From NCBI GenBank assembly GCA_963978545.1, contig OZ021723.1:95400002-95464001 (forward strand): 64,000 bases of DNA, in the 5' to 3' direction. The DNA is from Linyphia triangularis (lineage: Eukaryota; Arthropoda; Arachnida; Araneae; Linyphiidae). The notes beneath the pieces are model-generated. The model worked only from the letters and a program-made list of their open reading frames with translations, did not search any database and was not told where the DNA came from. Below, piece after piece: positions 11,680 through 23,445 of this stretch. The translations under genes were made by a program, and so were the position numbers. The stretch's first letter is position 1. Every line of letters starts with the position of its first letter.

Positions 11680-12166
11680 TTTCGGTGCTTTTATTCAATT
11701 CATAATTCTTTTGTGTATGTTTGATAAGTCTTAAACTATATTTCAAAAATTAAAATATGTTTTTATAACAGCTTACAAAAAATTAAACTTTATTTGATCA
11801 TTTTTAATCAGAAATCGTGGTGAAAAGGTAGCACTTTATCGCGAGGAGTGCAGGAAAGTACTTTCTTGCACTAGTGTGAAAAAATACTTTTCCTGCACGC
11901 TTCGCGCTCAATCTTTATAAAATGTTAGTATAGAAATAACATTTTAAAAAGAGATTAATTAACTGGAGTTGCCAGCATGTGCTTATATATGTATTAAAAA
12001 AATATTCCTCGCAAGTGATAATAAGAAAAATATCGCATGCAAAACACTTGAGAAAATAATTTTTCAAACTCGGCAAATTATTTGTTTCGTCATAATGCAC
12101 TCGTCAAATAAGCATTTTACCTCGTTTGAAAATTATTACTTTTCCAACTAATTGCATAAATAACCA
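11680..12166. repeat. Half copy of the inverted-repeat family at 60088-60765
   Basis: The order of motifs matches the right half of the element at 60088-60765: a TGCACGCTTCGCGCTCAA-like segment, GAGTTGCCAGCAT, a TATATATGTATTAA-like block, TTTTTCAAACTCGGC, CTCGTCAAATAAGCATTTTA and TTGCATAAATAAC. The mirrored left half is missing, so the copy is truncated or solo. Confidence 0.65.
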
Positions 12167-13466
12167 TTGTTTTGCCAATTCCTTTCTTTGGACTTCAAAT
12201 TTGGTTTTTTATTTGTTCAACAGAGGGCAGCACGACGGAAAAACATTTTAGGGTTTGTTGATTCTCTTGGATATTTTCTTACGTAAGGCCAATTTCTTAT
12301 TTAAGGCCAATAAGGTAACAAATTCGACATCAAAAGTAAACATAGGTGTTTTCTTTTACACAAATATATGCTGCCGTTTACGACCATTCTCAAAGAACTT
12401 TCATAGTTGTTTTTGTATAATTTTTTGCTTATCTTTTAATTTAAATAATTTTGTTTAGGAGGAAGCTTTTCTGGTATATTTAAAATTTTAACTGGTCACT
12501 CACAAGATTTAAAGACAACGTATTAGTCACTTCAATAAAAAAATTAAAAACTAAAGTTGTTAATTTAAACTTGCAAAGGGACTCGAAGTGCTCTAAAATT
12601 TAAAATCGAATTTGGAGTTTCTATTTCATGGCGTTTTTTACCATTGATGATTTATACTCAAAGTAGAGGTCAAAGTTGTTTTTTATTAAAAAACAATAAA
12701 TTATCAACTATACAAGACTTACCTTTAACTTTGATTTTCTTTAAACCTGATATTTCAAATTTCGTTGCTCCTTTGTGGTGTTTTTTTTTTTTTTTTTACT
12801 TGATCAACCTTGTTGGGCCTTGAACCTATTGTTGGTCTTCAAATTTGTAATTGTATTTTCTAATTAATTAGGAAAGGTAAATCATTAATTTTTTTTTATC
12901 AAGCAGTATTATATATACTACAAATTTAAACTGAGGTTGCATAATTGTATCTGTTAAAATAAAAATATTAGATTTTTCTCAGAAAAATATTTGGGTTAAA
13001 GTTTATTAAACAAATTCTGATAATAATTTAACCATACTTGAACCTCAGTATCTTTTATAAGATCTATTCCCAGTTATATATAAAAAAATCAAACTCATTT
13101 ATTCAGAACTTTCAAAGAAAAACTTCATCGAAAATAAATAATTTAACTTTACGTGTATTAGGGAGGTACTGAAATTTAATTAAAAATTAAAATATTTCGA
13201 AAAAGCACTTAAAAGAATGTTAACATAATTTCTTCCTAGACTAAAATAATTCGGAAGATTATAAATAACTTAAAAAGTAATTTACCTAAGAAATTAACTG
13301 TTATGTGATTAAAATCTGATCTTTAAAACCGCACTTTGAAATATTTCTTCCGTCGCTACTTCTATGGTTTTGACCTCAGGATTTTAAACAACCTCATTTG
13401 CCCTCCCAACGAACAAATTACTCAAATAATCCTGAGCAGTAATTTATGACAGAAATTAAACTCAAA
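12167..13466. other. AT-rich stretch, no gene seen
   Basis: No recognisable gene is present. There is an 18-base T run near 12781-12798. Confidence 0.45.
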
Positions 13467-14221
13467 TCTATATATTTAATAGGCAATACGTTTTTTGGGG
13501 TTAGTCCGTCCGCCTAAACTACTCAACCAATTTCAATGATCAAGGTGTCATTTTAAAGGAAATAAGCTGTAGATTTGCCAAAACGTGCCAAAATAATTTA
13601 TTAACACTTTATTAATTAGTTAAATTTCAATATTTTTCATCATTAAGCTACTACAAAGCCTCAATGATTTTGAATATAAGAATGGCAACATCCTTAAGTA
13701 AACAAACCCGCTTCTCGGGGGTTCAACCAACCAACCAACCGTTGCTAATTTTAAAGCTATTCTTACGTATGTTAACAACAAACCCGCTGCTAATTTTAAA
13801 GCTCTTTTTAAACTCTTCTTTTCAAAGTAGATTTTTTCTGTTTTTCTGAAGCATTTTTGTATTAGAGTAATTATTATTTTGAAGTATTTCTATCCAGAAA
13901 ATGCTTCACGTTGGACGTCGTTTTCAAACGGGGCGACTTATCAGAATAAATAAAAGATATTGGGACTTCAATGTAAGGGCATAACTAATGAAGTTTTAAG
14001 TCAGAATGTTGGCGGATAGTATATTTAACTTTCTATTATGAAACTTGCAATTTGGGTGTTTTCTCTATTAGGCCTTCCATTAAAGTTATAAAAATTTGGT
14101 TACATTTTTTATGGCTGGCAAACCTATTCGAGCGCAGCAAGATGTTTTAACCACAAATTCGAGCGCAGCGAGGCGTTTGGGGGTTGGCGAGCGTTAGCGA
14201 GCAGGGGGCGAAGCCCCCTAG
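13467..14221 (+). mobile_element. Non-autonomous Helitron with GC-rich 3' hairpin
   Basis: It begins TCTATATATTTAATAGG after host A (13466) and ends CTAG at 14218-14221 before host T. The stem GGGGGC (14204-14209), loop GAA, then GCCCCC (14213-14218) forms a strong six-pair hairpin abutting the terminal CTAG. The 5' portion has the GGGGTTAGTCCGTCCGCC segment followed by a phrase typical of Helitron leaders. The hairpin overlapping the first base of CTAG is slightly atypical, as the stem usually lies about 10 bases upstream. It holds an (ACCA)n patch near 13727-13740 and no transposase. Confidence 0.7.
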
Positions 14222-15127
14222 TAAATATTAATTCTTATTTTGGGGACACCACAATTCAGCATGTAGTCACGATTTATTTTCAGTGGTCCCTTATTTTTCC
14301 AGGATTCTTGTTCCATAAATTTATAAGGTCAAAAAGGTTTCTTCGAAATTCCTCCGAGTATGCATACTAACACCCCCTGCATACACCTACTCTTTAGTTT
14401 TGATGGAAAACTTCACGTGCATTCATTCAGCGAGAAGAAAAGAAGATGGCGCCTTCTCAAGTCGTAAAAGCTAACTTTGAAGCGAGTGTGCTTTGGATTC
14501 TTAATTAACATTTTTGAGGCGGATCTTTGGCATCGAGAATAATTGAAGATTGTGAGACATGTCATGCATATCTTACGCCAAGTTTTATGGAATTTCTAGG
14601 GACATCCTCAGGGCCCGTTTTAAATTTCGACATAAGAGAAGCCTGCCTTTTAACCTGGGGGGAGGGTTAAAATTAAAAGCATGAAATCTATAATTTACCC
14701 TACAATATATTTATAACAAAAGTATACTAACCCTCAATTCCTCTTAAATGCATTTTTCACTTATGAATAAATAAAGATTTATCAAGTGGACTGTACGTAT
14801 GGGGATGGTTCTTTAATCTTTTTTCGATTAATTCGTGTTGTGTAACAAAAGAAGACGACAAATGTCTGCCATTAAAGCTTTTTATTGCGCGTAATGCGCT
14901 CCCACAATCTAGAAGTATTAAAGAAAAAATACAGCATAAGGAAGAGGAGCACCACCTAGAGGTCATTCACGTTCATCTACATCAATTTTAAATCAATACT
15001 TTAGTGTGCAAGAGAAATACAACTGAAATTAAGTGCACCTAAAAATGTTTAAATAAGATGTGTAATTTCAAAGAAATTTACCATGTTTGAGTTTAAAAAA
15101 CATACGAATTGAAAAATAACCCAAGAA
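14222..15127. other. No gene seen
   Basis: Slightly less AT-rich than its surroundings around 14400-14650, but no open frame with a recognisable product. Confidence 0.45.
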
Positions 15128-16078
15128 CTAGGGGTGTGGAAAACCGCACAATGTTCAATCATACTATAATATTGGTCCTTGCATTAAATAACGGTATAGT
15201 GGTTAGCGTGCTAGCTTCTAGACCGCGAGGTTGCGGGTTCGAGTCCCGTGTAAGGCATGGGTGTTTGTAAATGTATGTTGGCTTGTCTAATGACGAATGT
15301 TTCGGCGCATTACAGCCCTCGTGTTGCTGACGGAGCCAGATAATCTGAAAACAACCAACCAACCCTGCATTAAAATTTATGGTGTTATTTCACGTTTTCA
15401 TATTTTCACGCATTTAGATTAAAAAATTTTAGTTTGGCGATATTCTTGGCAATAGTTTTTACGTAGGCTACCCAAAATAATATTAATTATAATAATGATG
15501 ATGATAAAAACCGCCAAGATTGCGAAAGTGGCGATGTTATTCGATAAACATTACATTGTCCTTTCTTGTGCGAGAAACAGAAAAGTATGAATTGTTAATT
15601 GGCGATGCTCAAGGGCAGAGAGCTCTATATTAAAGGCATTTGTTTTTCAATTTTTTATGCTTTTATCGCATTTATACTAGAATTTAGAAGGTGGGGGATG
15701 ATTAGAACACTTTCAAAGGCATTAGTACAGGAATTTCAATCAAAATCTTTACAGGCGTTTTTTAGCAATTGCTGAAAAACATTACTTTTCATGTTATAAA
15801 ACCTATGCGCATGCGCGATTTTGACGAAAACTTTAATAAAAAGTCCCAGAGCCAACACTAACCCGCACACAAAACTTGAACATCGTAGGTCAATTTGTTC
15901 GGGAGATATGATGATCACGTGCACACAGACAAACATTTTTTCAACGCACCTTTGGCGAGATCAGGGTGTTCCAAAACATGGAGGAAAGCAAAAATAATCG
16001 AAATATTTTTGTTGTTGTTGTCCAAATGCTATACTTTCCTATCCTATGTAAACTTAGTGGTAATTGAAACTAAAAAGA
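15128..16078 (+). repeat. R750 repeat copy, split by a SINE
   Basis: The left end is CTAGGGGTGTGGAA and the right end is GGTAATTGAAACTAAAAA. Characteristic internal phrases include CATCGTAGGTCAATTTGTTC and GCGCATGCGCGATTTTGACG. A SINE-A copy (15189-15366) interrupts it and is flanked by GCATTAAA duplications, so the SINE arrived after R750. Confidence 0.85.
15189..15366 (+). mobile_element. tRNA-derived SINE-A, copy 1
   Basis: The head is tRNA-like with an A box TAGTGGTTAGCGTGC and a perfect B box GGTTCGAGTCC. It is followed by a family-specific body (ATGTTGGCTTGTCTAATGAC, AGATAATCTGAAAAC) and a short (AACC)n tail. The direct repeat GCATTAAA lies at 15181-15188 and 15367-15374. Transcribed by RNA polymerase III by analogy with known tRNA SINEs. 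Confidence 0.9.
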
Positions 16079-16169
16079 GGGTTTGAGGAACCCTTAGAAA
16101 ATGTAAATGGTTCTCATACCTATTCAGTAATAAGGTCCTGTGTTCAATTTCAAATGTTAAAATGTTCGC

Positions 16170-16412
16170 TATACTAAACTCCAACTTAACTTGACATCAC
16201 TAGACGGTAGACCGTCACAGTGCTCATAGGTATTTAATCCATTTTAGCGGAGTGAAGACATAATTCTCGCCAAATCTTATAGCCTTTTGTTCTCTACAGG
16301 GTTGTGGTTTGGCGAACATTATGCTTTCACGCCGCCAAAAGGGATTAAATACCTATGAGCACTGTGACGATCTACCGTCTAGTGATGTCAAGTTAAGTTG
16401 AAGTTTAGTATA
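16170..16412. mobile_element. MITE-like inverted repeat, 71-bp arms
   Basis: The arms at 16170-16240 and 16342-16412 are near-perfect reverse complements (CTAGACGGTAGACCGTCACA against TGTGACGATCTACCGTCTAG). They enclose a 101-bp loop. The phrase AAAATGTTCGCTA occurs just before the left arm (about 16159-16171) and again about 13 bp after the right arm, possibly an eroded duplication. Confidence 0.75.
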
Positions 16413-16462
16413 GGTGGCTATATAAAATGTTCGCTAGGTGGCGATATAACCGTCTTCTGTTA

Positions 16463-16636
16463 CCATCTCATATTTGTTCAGTTATTATTCGGTAAGTGAT
16501 GGAATGTAATGTCTGTCTGCTCAATAATTTAGAAACTGAATTAATATAACTTCAAAGAGCAATGTGTCATCTTTCTTGCGTCTACATACTTCTTTCTATA
16601 CATCCTGGATTTCCTAGTTGATAATCGACCTGCTCA
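16463..16636. repeat. 174-bp segment duplicated at 16919-17096
   Basis: From ATCTCATATTTGTTCAG to ATCGACCTGCTC, this segment recurs about 456 bp downstream with few changes, including GATGGAATG, ACTGAATTAATATAAC and CATCCTGGATTTCCTAG. The second copy lies inside a SINE. No coding frame or tRNA-like box is seen in it, so its nature is unknown. Confidence 0.85.
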
Positions 16637-16870
16637 AGATTGCCATAATACAAAACAAATTAATCCTAACTTAACAGACTGCTTAAAACTCAAAAATTGT
16701 TTGATGATCCGTCTTCACGGAAATACAATGTATAAGATCAAGTGTTATTTCTTTAGAAATGAAAAATAAGTTAGTTTTTTGAAAAATAAAAATATGTCGC
16801 TTTCTACCAAAATGTTGCTGATTCGGCTTATTTAAATGGCATTGTGCAGTTGATAAAAGATCTGTAGAAG

Positions 16871-17226
16871 TTGGTTGTATTCAGATTATCTGGCGCCGTC
16901 AGCAACAAGAGGGCTATTATTCGGCATCTCATGTTTGTTCAGTTATTATTCGGTAAGCGATGGAATGGAATGTCTGTCTGCTCAATAATGTAGAAACTGA
17001 ATTAATATAACTTCAAAGAGCAATGTGTCATCTTTTTTGCATCTACATACTTCTATACATCCTGGATTTCCTAGGGGATAATCGACCTGCTCGAAATAAT
17101 GCGCAGAAACATTCGTCATTAGACAAGCCAGCATACATTTACAAATACCCATGGCAAAACGGGACTCGAACCCGCAACCTCGCGGTCTAGAAGCTAGCAC
17201 GCTAACCACTATACCGTTTGGTGGGC
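16871..17226 (-). mobile_element. tRNA-derived SINE-A, copy 2, with internal insertion
   Basis: The minus-strand SINE has the 14-bp direct repeat AAGATCTGTAGAAG at 16857-16870 and 17227-17240. The tRNA-like head reads inward from 17226. The body is interrupted between about 16919 and 17096 by the 174-bp segment also found at 16463-16636. Flanking SINE sequence resumes cleanly on both sides. Confidence 0.9.
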
Positions 17227-17240
17227 AAGATCTGTAGAAG

Positions 17241-18293
17241 AACAAGAACCTTCCTTCAATTGCTCTTAATACTTTTTTTTTATTTTTATCATCTGCTTTG
17301 TTTGGATCACTCAGTTAAATTTCCATTATTTGTGACTTTTTCCGATCATTTGATGTTGTGGCAATCTCATGGCGACAAAGCCAGAAACAATCCTTTCGGT
17401 AATATTTATGCACCAACCTATTCTGTACTCTTATCTTTCTCTCAAAATACAGTCACTGCACCTGTTTTCTATGCAATGTTTTACCAAAACAAACTTATTC
17501 AATTATACGCCAGAAATAAACTAACACCGTAACATTAACTTGAATAATATTTATTGAAATATTATTACCGGATTGGCTGATAATACCTAGTCAATTCTCG
17601 AAACAATCAAGAGACTTTGACATTTGTGTTCTAGAATCCAGCTCCTTTGATTGTATATTCTAACACAAAAACAGAATTATTGATAAATCTTTGCTTGCAC
17701 ACTTAGGTTGATAAATTGGAGTATATATTTCCTAGAAACAAGATCATGTATCTGCATAAAAATGCATATCCTGGACATAACAAGTTTAATAATATGTGTT
17801 TCACCGAACTTGCCTGCCTTGCAAACTTTCCTGATCCAAATCTCATCAGCTCTTGAGAGGTAATATGAATATTTATTTCCGTCTGGCCATTTCCCCGTAT
17901 CGATAACTATTCTTATCGAGACACCATAAAATCTAGTGCAATTCTGTCATCCACACATGAAAAATTATTGAATATCATAGACGGAAAAAAAAGTGTTATT
18001 AACCTTTAAATAGCAGGTACTATCTACAAGAGGCAAGACAAATCAGAGAATATTTAGCCTTAGGTTAATTTGATCTCTCTCTTGCAAATTTAAGTGAAAG
18101 ATAAAGATTACTTCAATGGAGCCTTTGTGGTTTCTATGATTTTTTTATCTTTCCTTTTTCATTATACTTGAGTAAAATAATATAGAAATATAAGAGTGCA
18201 AAATTAAAAAAAATTAAAAATCGTGTATTTTTATGTACTTTTTAGAATAATCATCTGAACCAAAATTGTTCACCTGAAATTGATATTTAATTA
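17241..18293. other. AT-rich stretch, no gene seen
   Basis: A 104-codon open frame overlaps the SINE edge (17218-17532) but shows no domain and is treated as chance. Confidence 0.5.
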
Positions 18294-18960
18294 CATTTTA
18301 ACTATCAATTACCAAAACGTATACATAGGGTAATAAAAGTACAGTATTCGGTCAAAAAACAAATTTCGATTTTTTATTGCATTTCTCCACGTTTTGGAAC
18401 ATTCTGATTTCAAAAAAGTGATATAGAAAAAATATCTGTCTGTGTGTCTGACTCCCGAAAAAATTGACCTACGATGTTCAAATTTGGTGTGGGGGACATG
18501 GAACCTACCATTAAGGTTTTCGTCAAAATCACGCAAGCGCATGATGTATGCTGCCATTGAAAAACTCATGTTTTTCAGTAATTGCTAAAAAACGGCTCTA
18601 ACGATTTTGTTCGAAGTCGCTGCCTCTGAAGGTGTTCTAGACATTCCCACTTCCAAAATTCTCATAAAAATGCAATAAAAGAGTAAAATCTCTGTCCATC
18701 AACAATTGTGTGTTTTTTTTTTTGTTGTTTTTTTTTTTTGCGTGTCACGCACAAGCAAGGACAGTGTAATGTCTATCGGAAAAAAAACCACCAATTTTGT
18801 CATTTTGGGTTGTTTTTGCTCAAAAATATAGCCAAACTGGCCACAATTTTATTTACATGAGTGAAAATAAGAAAGTGGTAAGTAACGCCTTGTTAAATTT
18901 TACTGCAATGACCAATATTATATGGTGTAATTGAAAGTTGTGGGATGTTCCATACCCTAG
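18294..18960 (-). repeat. R750 repeat copy
   Basis: Reversed copy. The hairpin end (ATCAATTACC near 18310) leads, followed by AATTGACCTACGATGTTCAA, CGCATGATGTATGCTGCCAT and the terminal CACAACTTTCAATTACA-like end at right. Confidence 0.85.
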
Positions 18961-19220
18961 CTGTCTATAAAAGGCATTTATTCATTTATCATTCAATATC
19001 AAGAAATGGGAAATTTCTTGTTTTCAATTCTTTAAAAGCAAATTCATCAGCCATTTAGACAAATATGGAGTTTACGTTCTTTTCTTATTTTGGGTTTTCA
19101 GTTCTTTCTTATGAGTAATTCTTTATTATGTTTCTATTTTACCGAAGAATTCTAACTTTGAGTCTTGACTGTAGAGTATTTTTAACAAAAGCTGTTTTCA
19201 CATGTTTTTAATTATTGGAC
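18961..19220. other. Spacer between two R750 copies
   Basis: AT-rich; no gene is seen. Confidence 0.5.
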
Positions 19221-19909
19221 TTTTTACTTTCAACTACCCATATGTTTACATAGGTTAATGAAAGTATAGCACTGGAATAAAAAAAATCGATTTTTTTGCA
19301 TATCTCCACGTTTTGGAACACCCTGATTTTAAAAAAAAAATCCTACAAAAAATGTATGTCTGTGTGTAGAAGTCAGAATAAATCTTGAACATGTTCATGA
19401 ACAAATTTGAACATCGTAGGTCAATTTGCAAATTGACCTACGATGTTCAAATTTTGAGTGCTGATTATTGGTGGCCATTAAGGTTTTCGTCAAAATCTCT
19501 CATGCTCATAAGGATTAAATCATGAAAAATAGTTTTTTTTAGACATCATTAAGAAATGGCTCTAACGATTTTGATTAAAATCTCTGTGCTAATGCAATAT
19601 AAACGTACAAAGTTGAAAAACGAGTGTCTTTTACACAGAGATCTCTGCCTTTGAGCATTTCCCAACAACGATTGATTTTTTTTTCTCTTTCACGCACAAG
19701 AAAGAACAATGTAATGTCTATCGAATAGCATCGCCAATTTCACCATTTTGGAGAGGTTTTTTTTCCCCAGTGAAAAATTATTGCCAAAAATATCGCCAAA
19801 CTGGCCATTTTTATTCAAATGAGTGAAAATATGAAAACGGTAAATAACCCATACATTTTGACCAATATTAAAGTGCAATTGAAGGTTGTGCGATGTTCCA
19901 CACTCCTAG
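19221..19909 (-). repeat. R750 repeat copy with small internal inversion
   Basis: Starts TTTTTACTTTCAACTACCCA and ends at the GATGTTCCACACTCCTAG side. Around 19405-19455 the phrase TTTGAACATCGTAGGTCAATT is followed at once by its reverse complement, so about 25 bp is mirrored inside this copy. Confidence 0.85.
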
Positions 19910-20890
19910 CTTTTACTGATGTTCAAAAATATTTATTTTACTTGTCAGATGAACGATATTATCCTCTCAAATCGAATCTTTCTAAGTCATACATAACGGT
20001 TTGATACTTTGACATAAAGCAACGATCGGCAATCCACGGACCGCACGTGGTTCTTTGATGGAATTATTTTGGTTCTTCTCAGAAAAGTTGAAAAATTGAC
20101 AAGCAATTGACACTGACAAATAATAAAAATATATTTAATTTTTTCCGTCGTATTTTAAAAATAATTTTAACAGATGCACCTGCTCCATCACAAATTATGA
20201 ACTATTGGGACGTTACATTACATCTAATCAGGGAGTGCAGCTTTTTTATTTTATGATCGTCTGATAATGTTGTACGCAAGGTTGTTGGATTCATTTTGGA
20301 GAGATTTTGTCTCACAATTTCATTCTTGTAAAAAAAATTAAAAATTGAAGAACACATAGGTTTTCAAGCTGATTGGACTGGTGCATATTTGTGATTGTAA
20401 GAAAATTGAAAACAATTTTAAATTCTTATTCAGTTTTTATATTTGCAATCGTAAAAGAAATTTTTCTTGAAAATGCATCAGAAAAATTCCTGTTATCCTA
20501 CATACCATCAATTACTTTGCCTCAACATGAGATCTTAACTAAAAGTTTCAAACACTAACCGAAATACAAGTTTATGCAATCAATAATTTGTTTGAAGATT
20601 CGTTTTAAGTTTTATATTTACGATCCATTTGTTTTGAAGATTAAAGCGGGAAAATTAAGATAACACAGTTTATTAATTCCAGAAGATTACTCTTAATTTA
20701 AGTACTATTTTATGTTAAATTCTTAATTAATAAACAGTGCCCGTAAAAGTAAAATGCTAGTTTTAAATATATGTGTATATTAAACAGTATTTTGAAACTT
20801 CAAATATCGTGGAGTTAACTGAGAACAATTCGTGCAAATATGATACCTGACTTTTCGACGTTTTTAAGAAAACTGCATTTTAATATGTAA
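19910..20890. other. AT-rich stretch, no gene seen
   Basis: Around 20027-20110 a CGGCAATCCACGGACCGC-type phrase resembles sub-terminal sequence of hAT elements, but no second end was found. Confidence 0.4.
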
Positions 20891-21233
20891 CTAGCTGCGT
20901 GGCCCGTCGTTGACGGATAAACTCAGTTTTTGGTACTAAATAAAAGTAATATAAAAGTTTATTACCCCATTGTAAATTCATTCTTTGTTCGTTTAGTTCG
21001 GCATGTCTTAGCCGATCGGCTTCTAAACGAACGGCATGCCTCTCTGATGTTTCTCTACTCCTTACAGACTCCTGGCGTCGCCGTTGCGACGCTAATCTGT
21101 CCTCTGGGGAAATGTCCGGCTGCCGCGAAGTCGAAGCTTCTTGGTTGTCATTTTGTAATTCGTTCCTCTTTAAACGTTTTTGAAAAACTTTTTTGTTTAT
21201 TTTGCTTAATGATGGGCGTTTTTTTCTAGGCAT
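20880..21233 (-). pseudogene. Truncated N-terminus of a Helitron-encoded protein
   Basis: A frame from ATG at 21233 starts MPRKKRPSLSK and contains the R/E/A-rich block RLASQRRRQESVRSRETSER and HAVRLEADRLRHAELNEQR (about residues 46-86). Such arrays of RLxxxRxxE and ADRLRHAE segments are typical of the N-terminal part of Helitron Rep/helicase polyproteins in arthropods. After about residue 90 the sequence runs into the Helitron 3' end and then into host DNA, where it stops at 20880. The Rep endonuclease and helicase domains are absent, so it cannot mobilise itself. Confidence 0.75.
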
Positions 21234-21512
21234 TGTGAATGTAGAATATCATTTGCGATTTTCAAAACAAACCAAACGAAGATTGTCATTCAGTTGTCAT
21301 TCAGGAAATACTAAATTGTGTCTGCTTAAAAACACCCAAAAAAATTATTTCGGAAATTTTAAAACTCAATTAAAATTAAAAATATATCGCCTATTTTACT
21401 CCTGGTCGTTTAATAAAGCGATATACCAAATTTCATCCTAATCCGTTAGGTAGTTTTTACGTGAAACGGTCCCCAAATCCGTGTGACAGAAAGTCAGTTT
21501 TATTTATATAGA
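20891..21512 (-). mobile_element. Deleted Helitron retaining a protein N-terminus
   Basis: Read on minus, it begins TCTATATAAATAAAACTGAC after host A (21513) and ends CTAG (20891-20894) before host T. A perfect five-pair hairpin CCGTC-loop-GACGG (20904-20916) sits nine bases before the terminal CTAG, the canonical Helitron 3' structure. The leader includes CCTAACGGATTAGGATGAAA, common in Helitron 5' regions. Only 622 bp remain, and the coding region (starting at 21233) is cut short. Confidence 0.9.
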
Positions 21513-21886
21513 TTGTTTCATAACTTACACTTTTGTAGTGCGGCAGAATTCTCTTTATTTGTTAAGCAATTGAAAAAATATTGTATTTTATGTGTGTAGA
21601 ACAAGCATTCTTCATCAAAGATAAGATGATTTCTCTCAAATGATTTCCCTCTAACTTTCTTTTCAAAATAAGTAGACAATTTTACATTATGGTTATGGCA
21701 ATCTCGCCAAATTGGCGAGATAGAGCCAAGTTGGCGATGGTTTTTGGTGACTAATTTTTGTCGCCAAACTTGGCGACCATTTGGGGACATTTTCGATCGC
21801 CATGTACATGTATAGGACTTTTCGACTACGATCTGGAAAGTTTTCCAAATATCTACCTCTAGAAGTTTCAAAAAGGTTTGACTCCT
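21513..21886. other. AT-rich stretch with GGCGA-rich phrases
   Basis: No gene is seen. Mirror phrases such as TCGCCAAATTGGCGA near 21713 form small palindromes. Confidence 0.4.
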
Positions 21887-22200
21887 ATATAAGGCTGGTC
21901 GTGAGTTGAGTCAGTTAGTTGACTGGAATTACTGAGTTGAGATATTGAGTCTCAGTGAGCATTCAGAGTAGTTCTAAAGCGAACTGTATTGCATTGTCTT
22001 TTGCGGCGATTTGTAGCAGTTGTGAAGTTTTTTAACTGCTGTTTGAGCTCTATTGTTGTGTAAAGAGCTGTATTGAGTCTTCTAGAACGAGAAGTTCAGG
22101 TTTTGTAAAAGAATCTGTGATATCGGAATAAATTTCTGCAAGTGTTAATCTGCTTTGGCTTCAAATCTTCCGAACCCATTCACGCAACAATACCGATCTA
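21887..22200 (+). repeat. Possible solo LTR (promoter to polyadenylation region)
   Basis: A TATA-like CTATATAAGGC lies near 21885-21895. About 240 bases later comes AATAAA (22127-22132), then a short downstream part ending near ACGCAACA. This spacing is typical of the U3/R/U5 part of arthropod LTR elements. I could not fix both LTR ends or a target duplication, and a promoter plus first exon of a host gene is an alternative. Confidence 0.3.
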
Positions 22201-23402
22201 TAATTTGCTTCGTCATCTGTGACTCGTGAAGGTCTTCAAAACACACTTCGTTTTCAATTTGATGATAAAATTTAATTTTTTCAGTTATTAGAAATTCATT
22301 TATTATAATTCTTTATTTAAAATTGATATTTATAGTAGTTTGGCAGTTTTCCTTCAACATCATAAGCTTGGCTCGTAAAATCAGTTTTATACACTCAGTA
22401 GATTCCTGTATGGTTGCTCAATTATACATACAAGTGAAATTCAAAACAGTTGAACATAAAAGCTTTAAGTGCATAGTATTTCGGCGATTGATTTTCGGTT
22501 CCAATATTACAGCATATTTTTATGCGAAACAGATTTTTGTTGAAAATATTCATATCTAAAAAGCAGAATACGGTTTCCTAATTATATTTAGCATTCGATA
22601 TACCGAAAAAACCAAAGTATAAAAGAAGTAATCATGTATTGAACTAGTCGTTAAAAGTATCTGAACAATAAATCGGTTTGAAACAATGAATGATAATGTC
22701 ATCAAATCACTAAAAAAACAAACTATTCCTTACAAGTTTGTTTTTATATCCCGAATGTATATAAAAAAGACTAAACCTCGAGTTATGTGCTTAAACTTAA
22801 AGATATGAAACTGAAGTTCCGATCCAGCCTCTAACAATTTTCCCCATCTGTTTCTGCAATTAAATGCTCAACAAGAAATTGCCATTCTAAAATAATTAAA
22901 AAAGAAAAGAATAATAATTAATTTAGTTGCATAGCTTGAAAAGCGGAAAACCTCAGAATGTTTAACTATAACGTGCTAGGCAACTAGGAGAAAGAGCATG
23001 CTTTGCCAATTTGGCTATTTGAAACGCGCTTCCGCGTGATCAAAGTGTCTTTACTTCAGTTGTGTTGCAGCCTGTTTGTTACGGTCCATTTATAAATATG
23101 GATCCATAATTGTTGGTAAAATAAATTTTAATCATTCGAGAGTAAGAGAATTGTAAGGGAATATAAAAAGGAATTAGAATCGATGAGATTGGATCATGAG
23201 TTGAACGAGTTTATTGCGACGTTACTCGTTACAGTAATGAACGACATTTTTATGTATGTTAAAAACGTTACCATACATAAAAAAGTCATCTTCGAAAATT
23301 CTTTTTTCTTGTATATTTACTTCCTACTAAACCTCATTTGGCTTATACTTTAAAAAAAAACCATTGTCAAGCATTTTACCAAAAAATTATTAAAATTTTA
23401 AT

Positions 23403-23445
<43 letters not shown>

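Noticed and set aside
15189..15250. tRNA gene
   Set aside because: The tRNA-like head is followed by a repeat body, occurs in six copies with target duplications, and does not give a full cloverleaf, so it is a SINE.
15736..15936. Recurrent frame with PEQIDLRC and VKIAHAH in several R750 copies
   Set aside because: Similarity between copies is at DNA level over all frames, and stops occur in most copies, so I do not call a protein.
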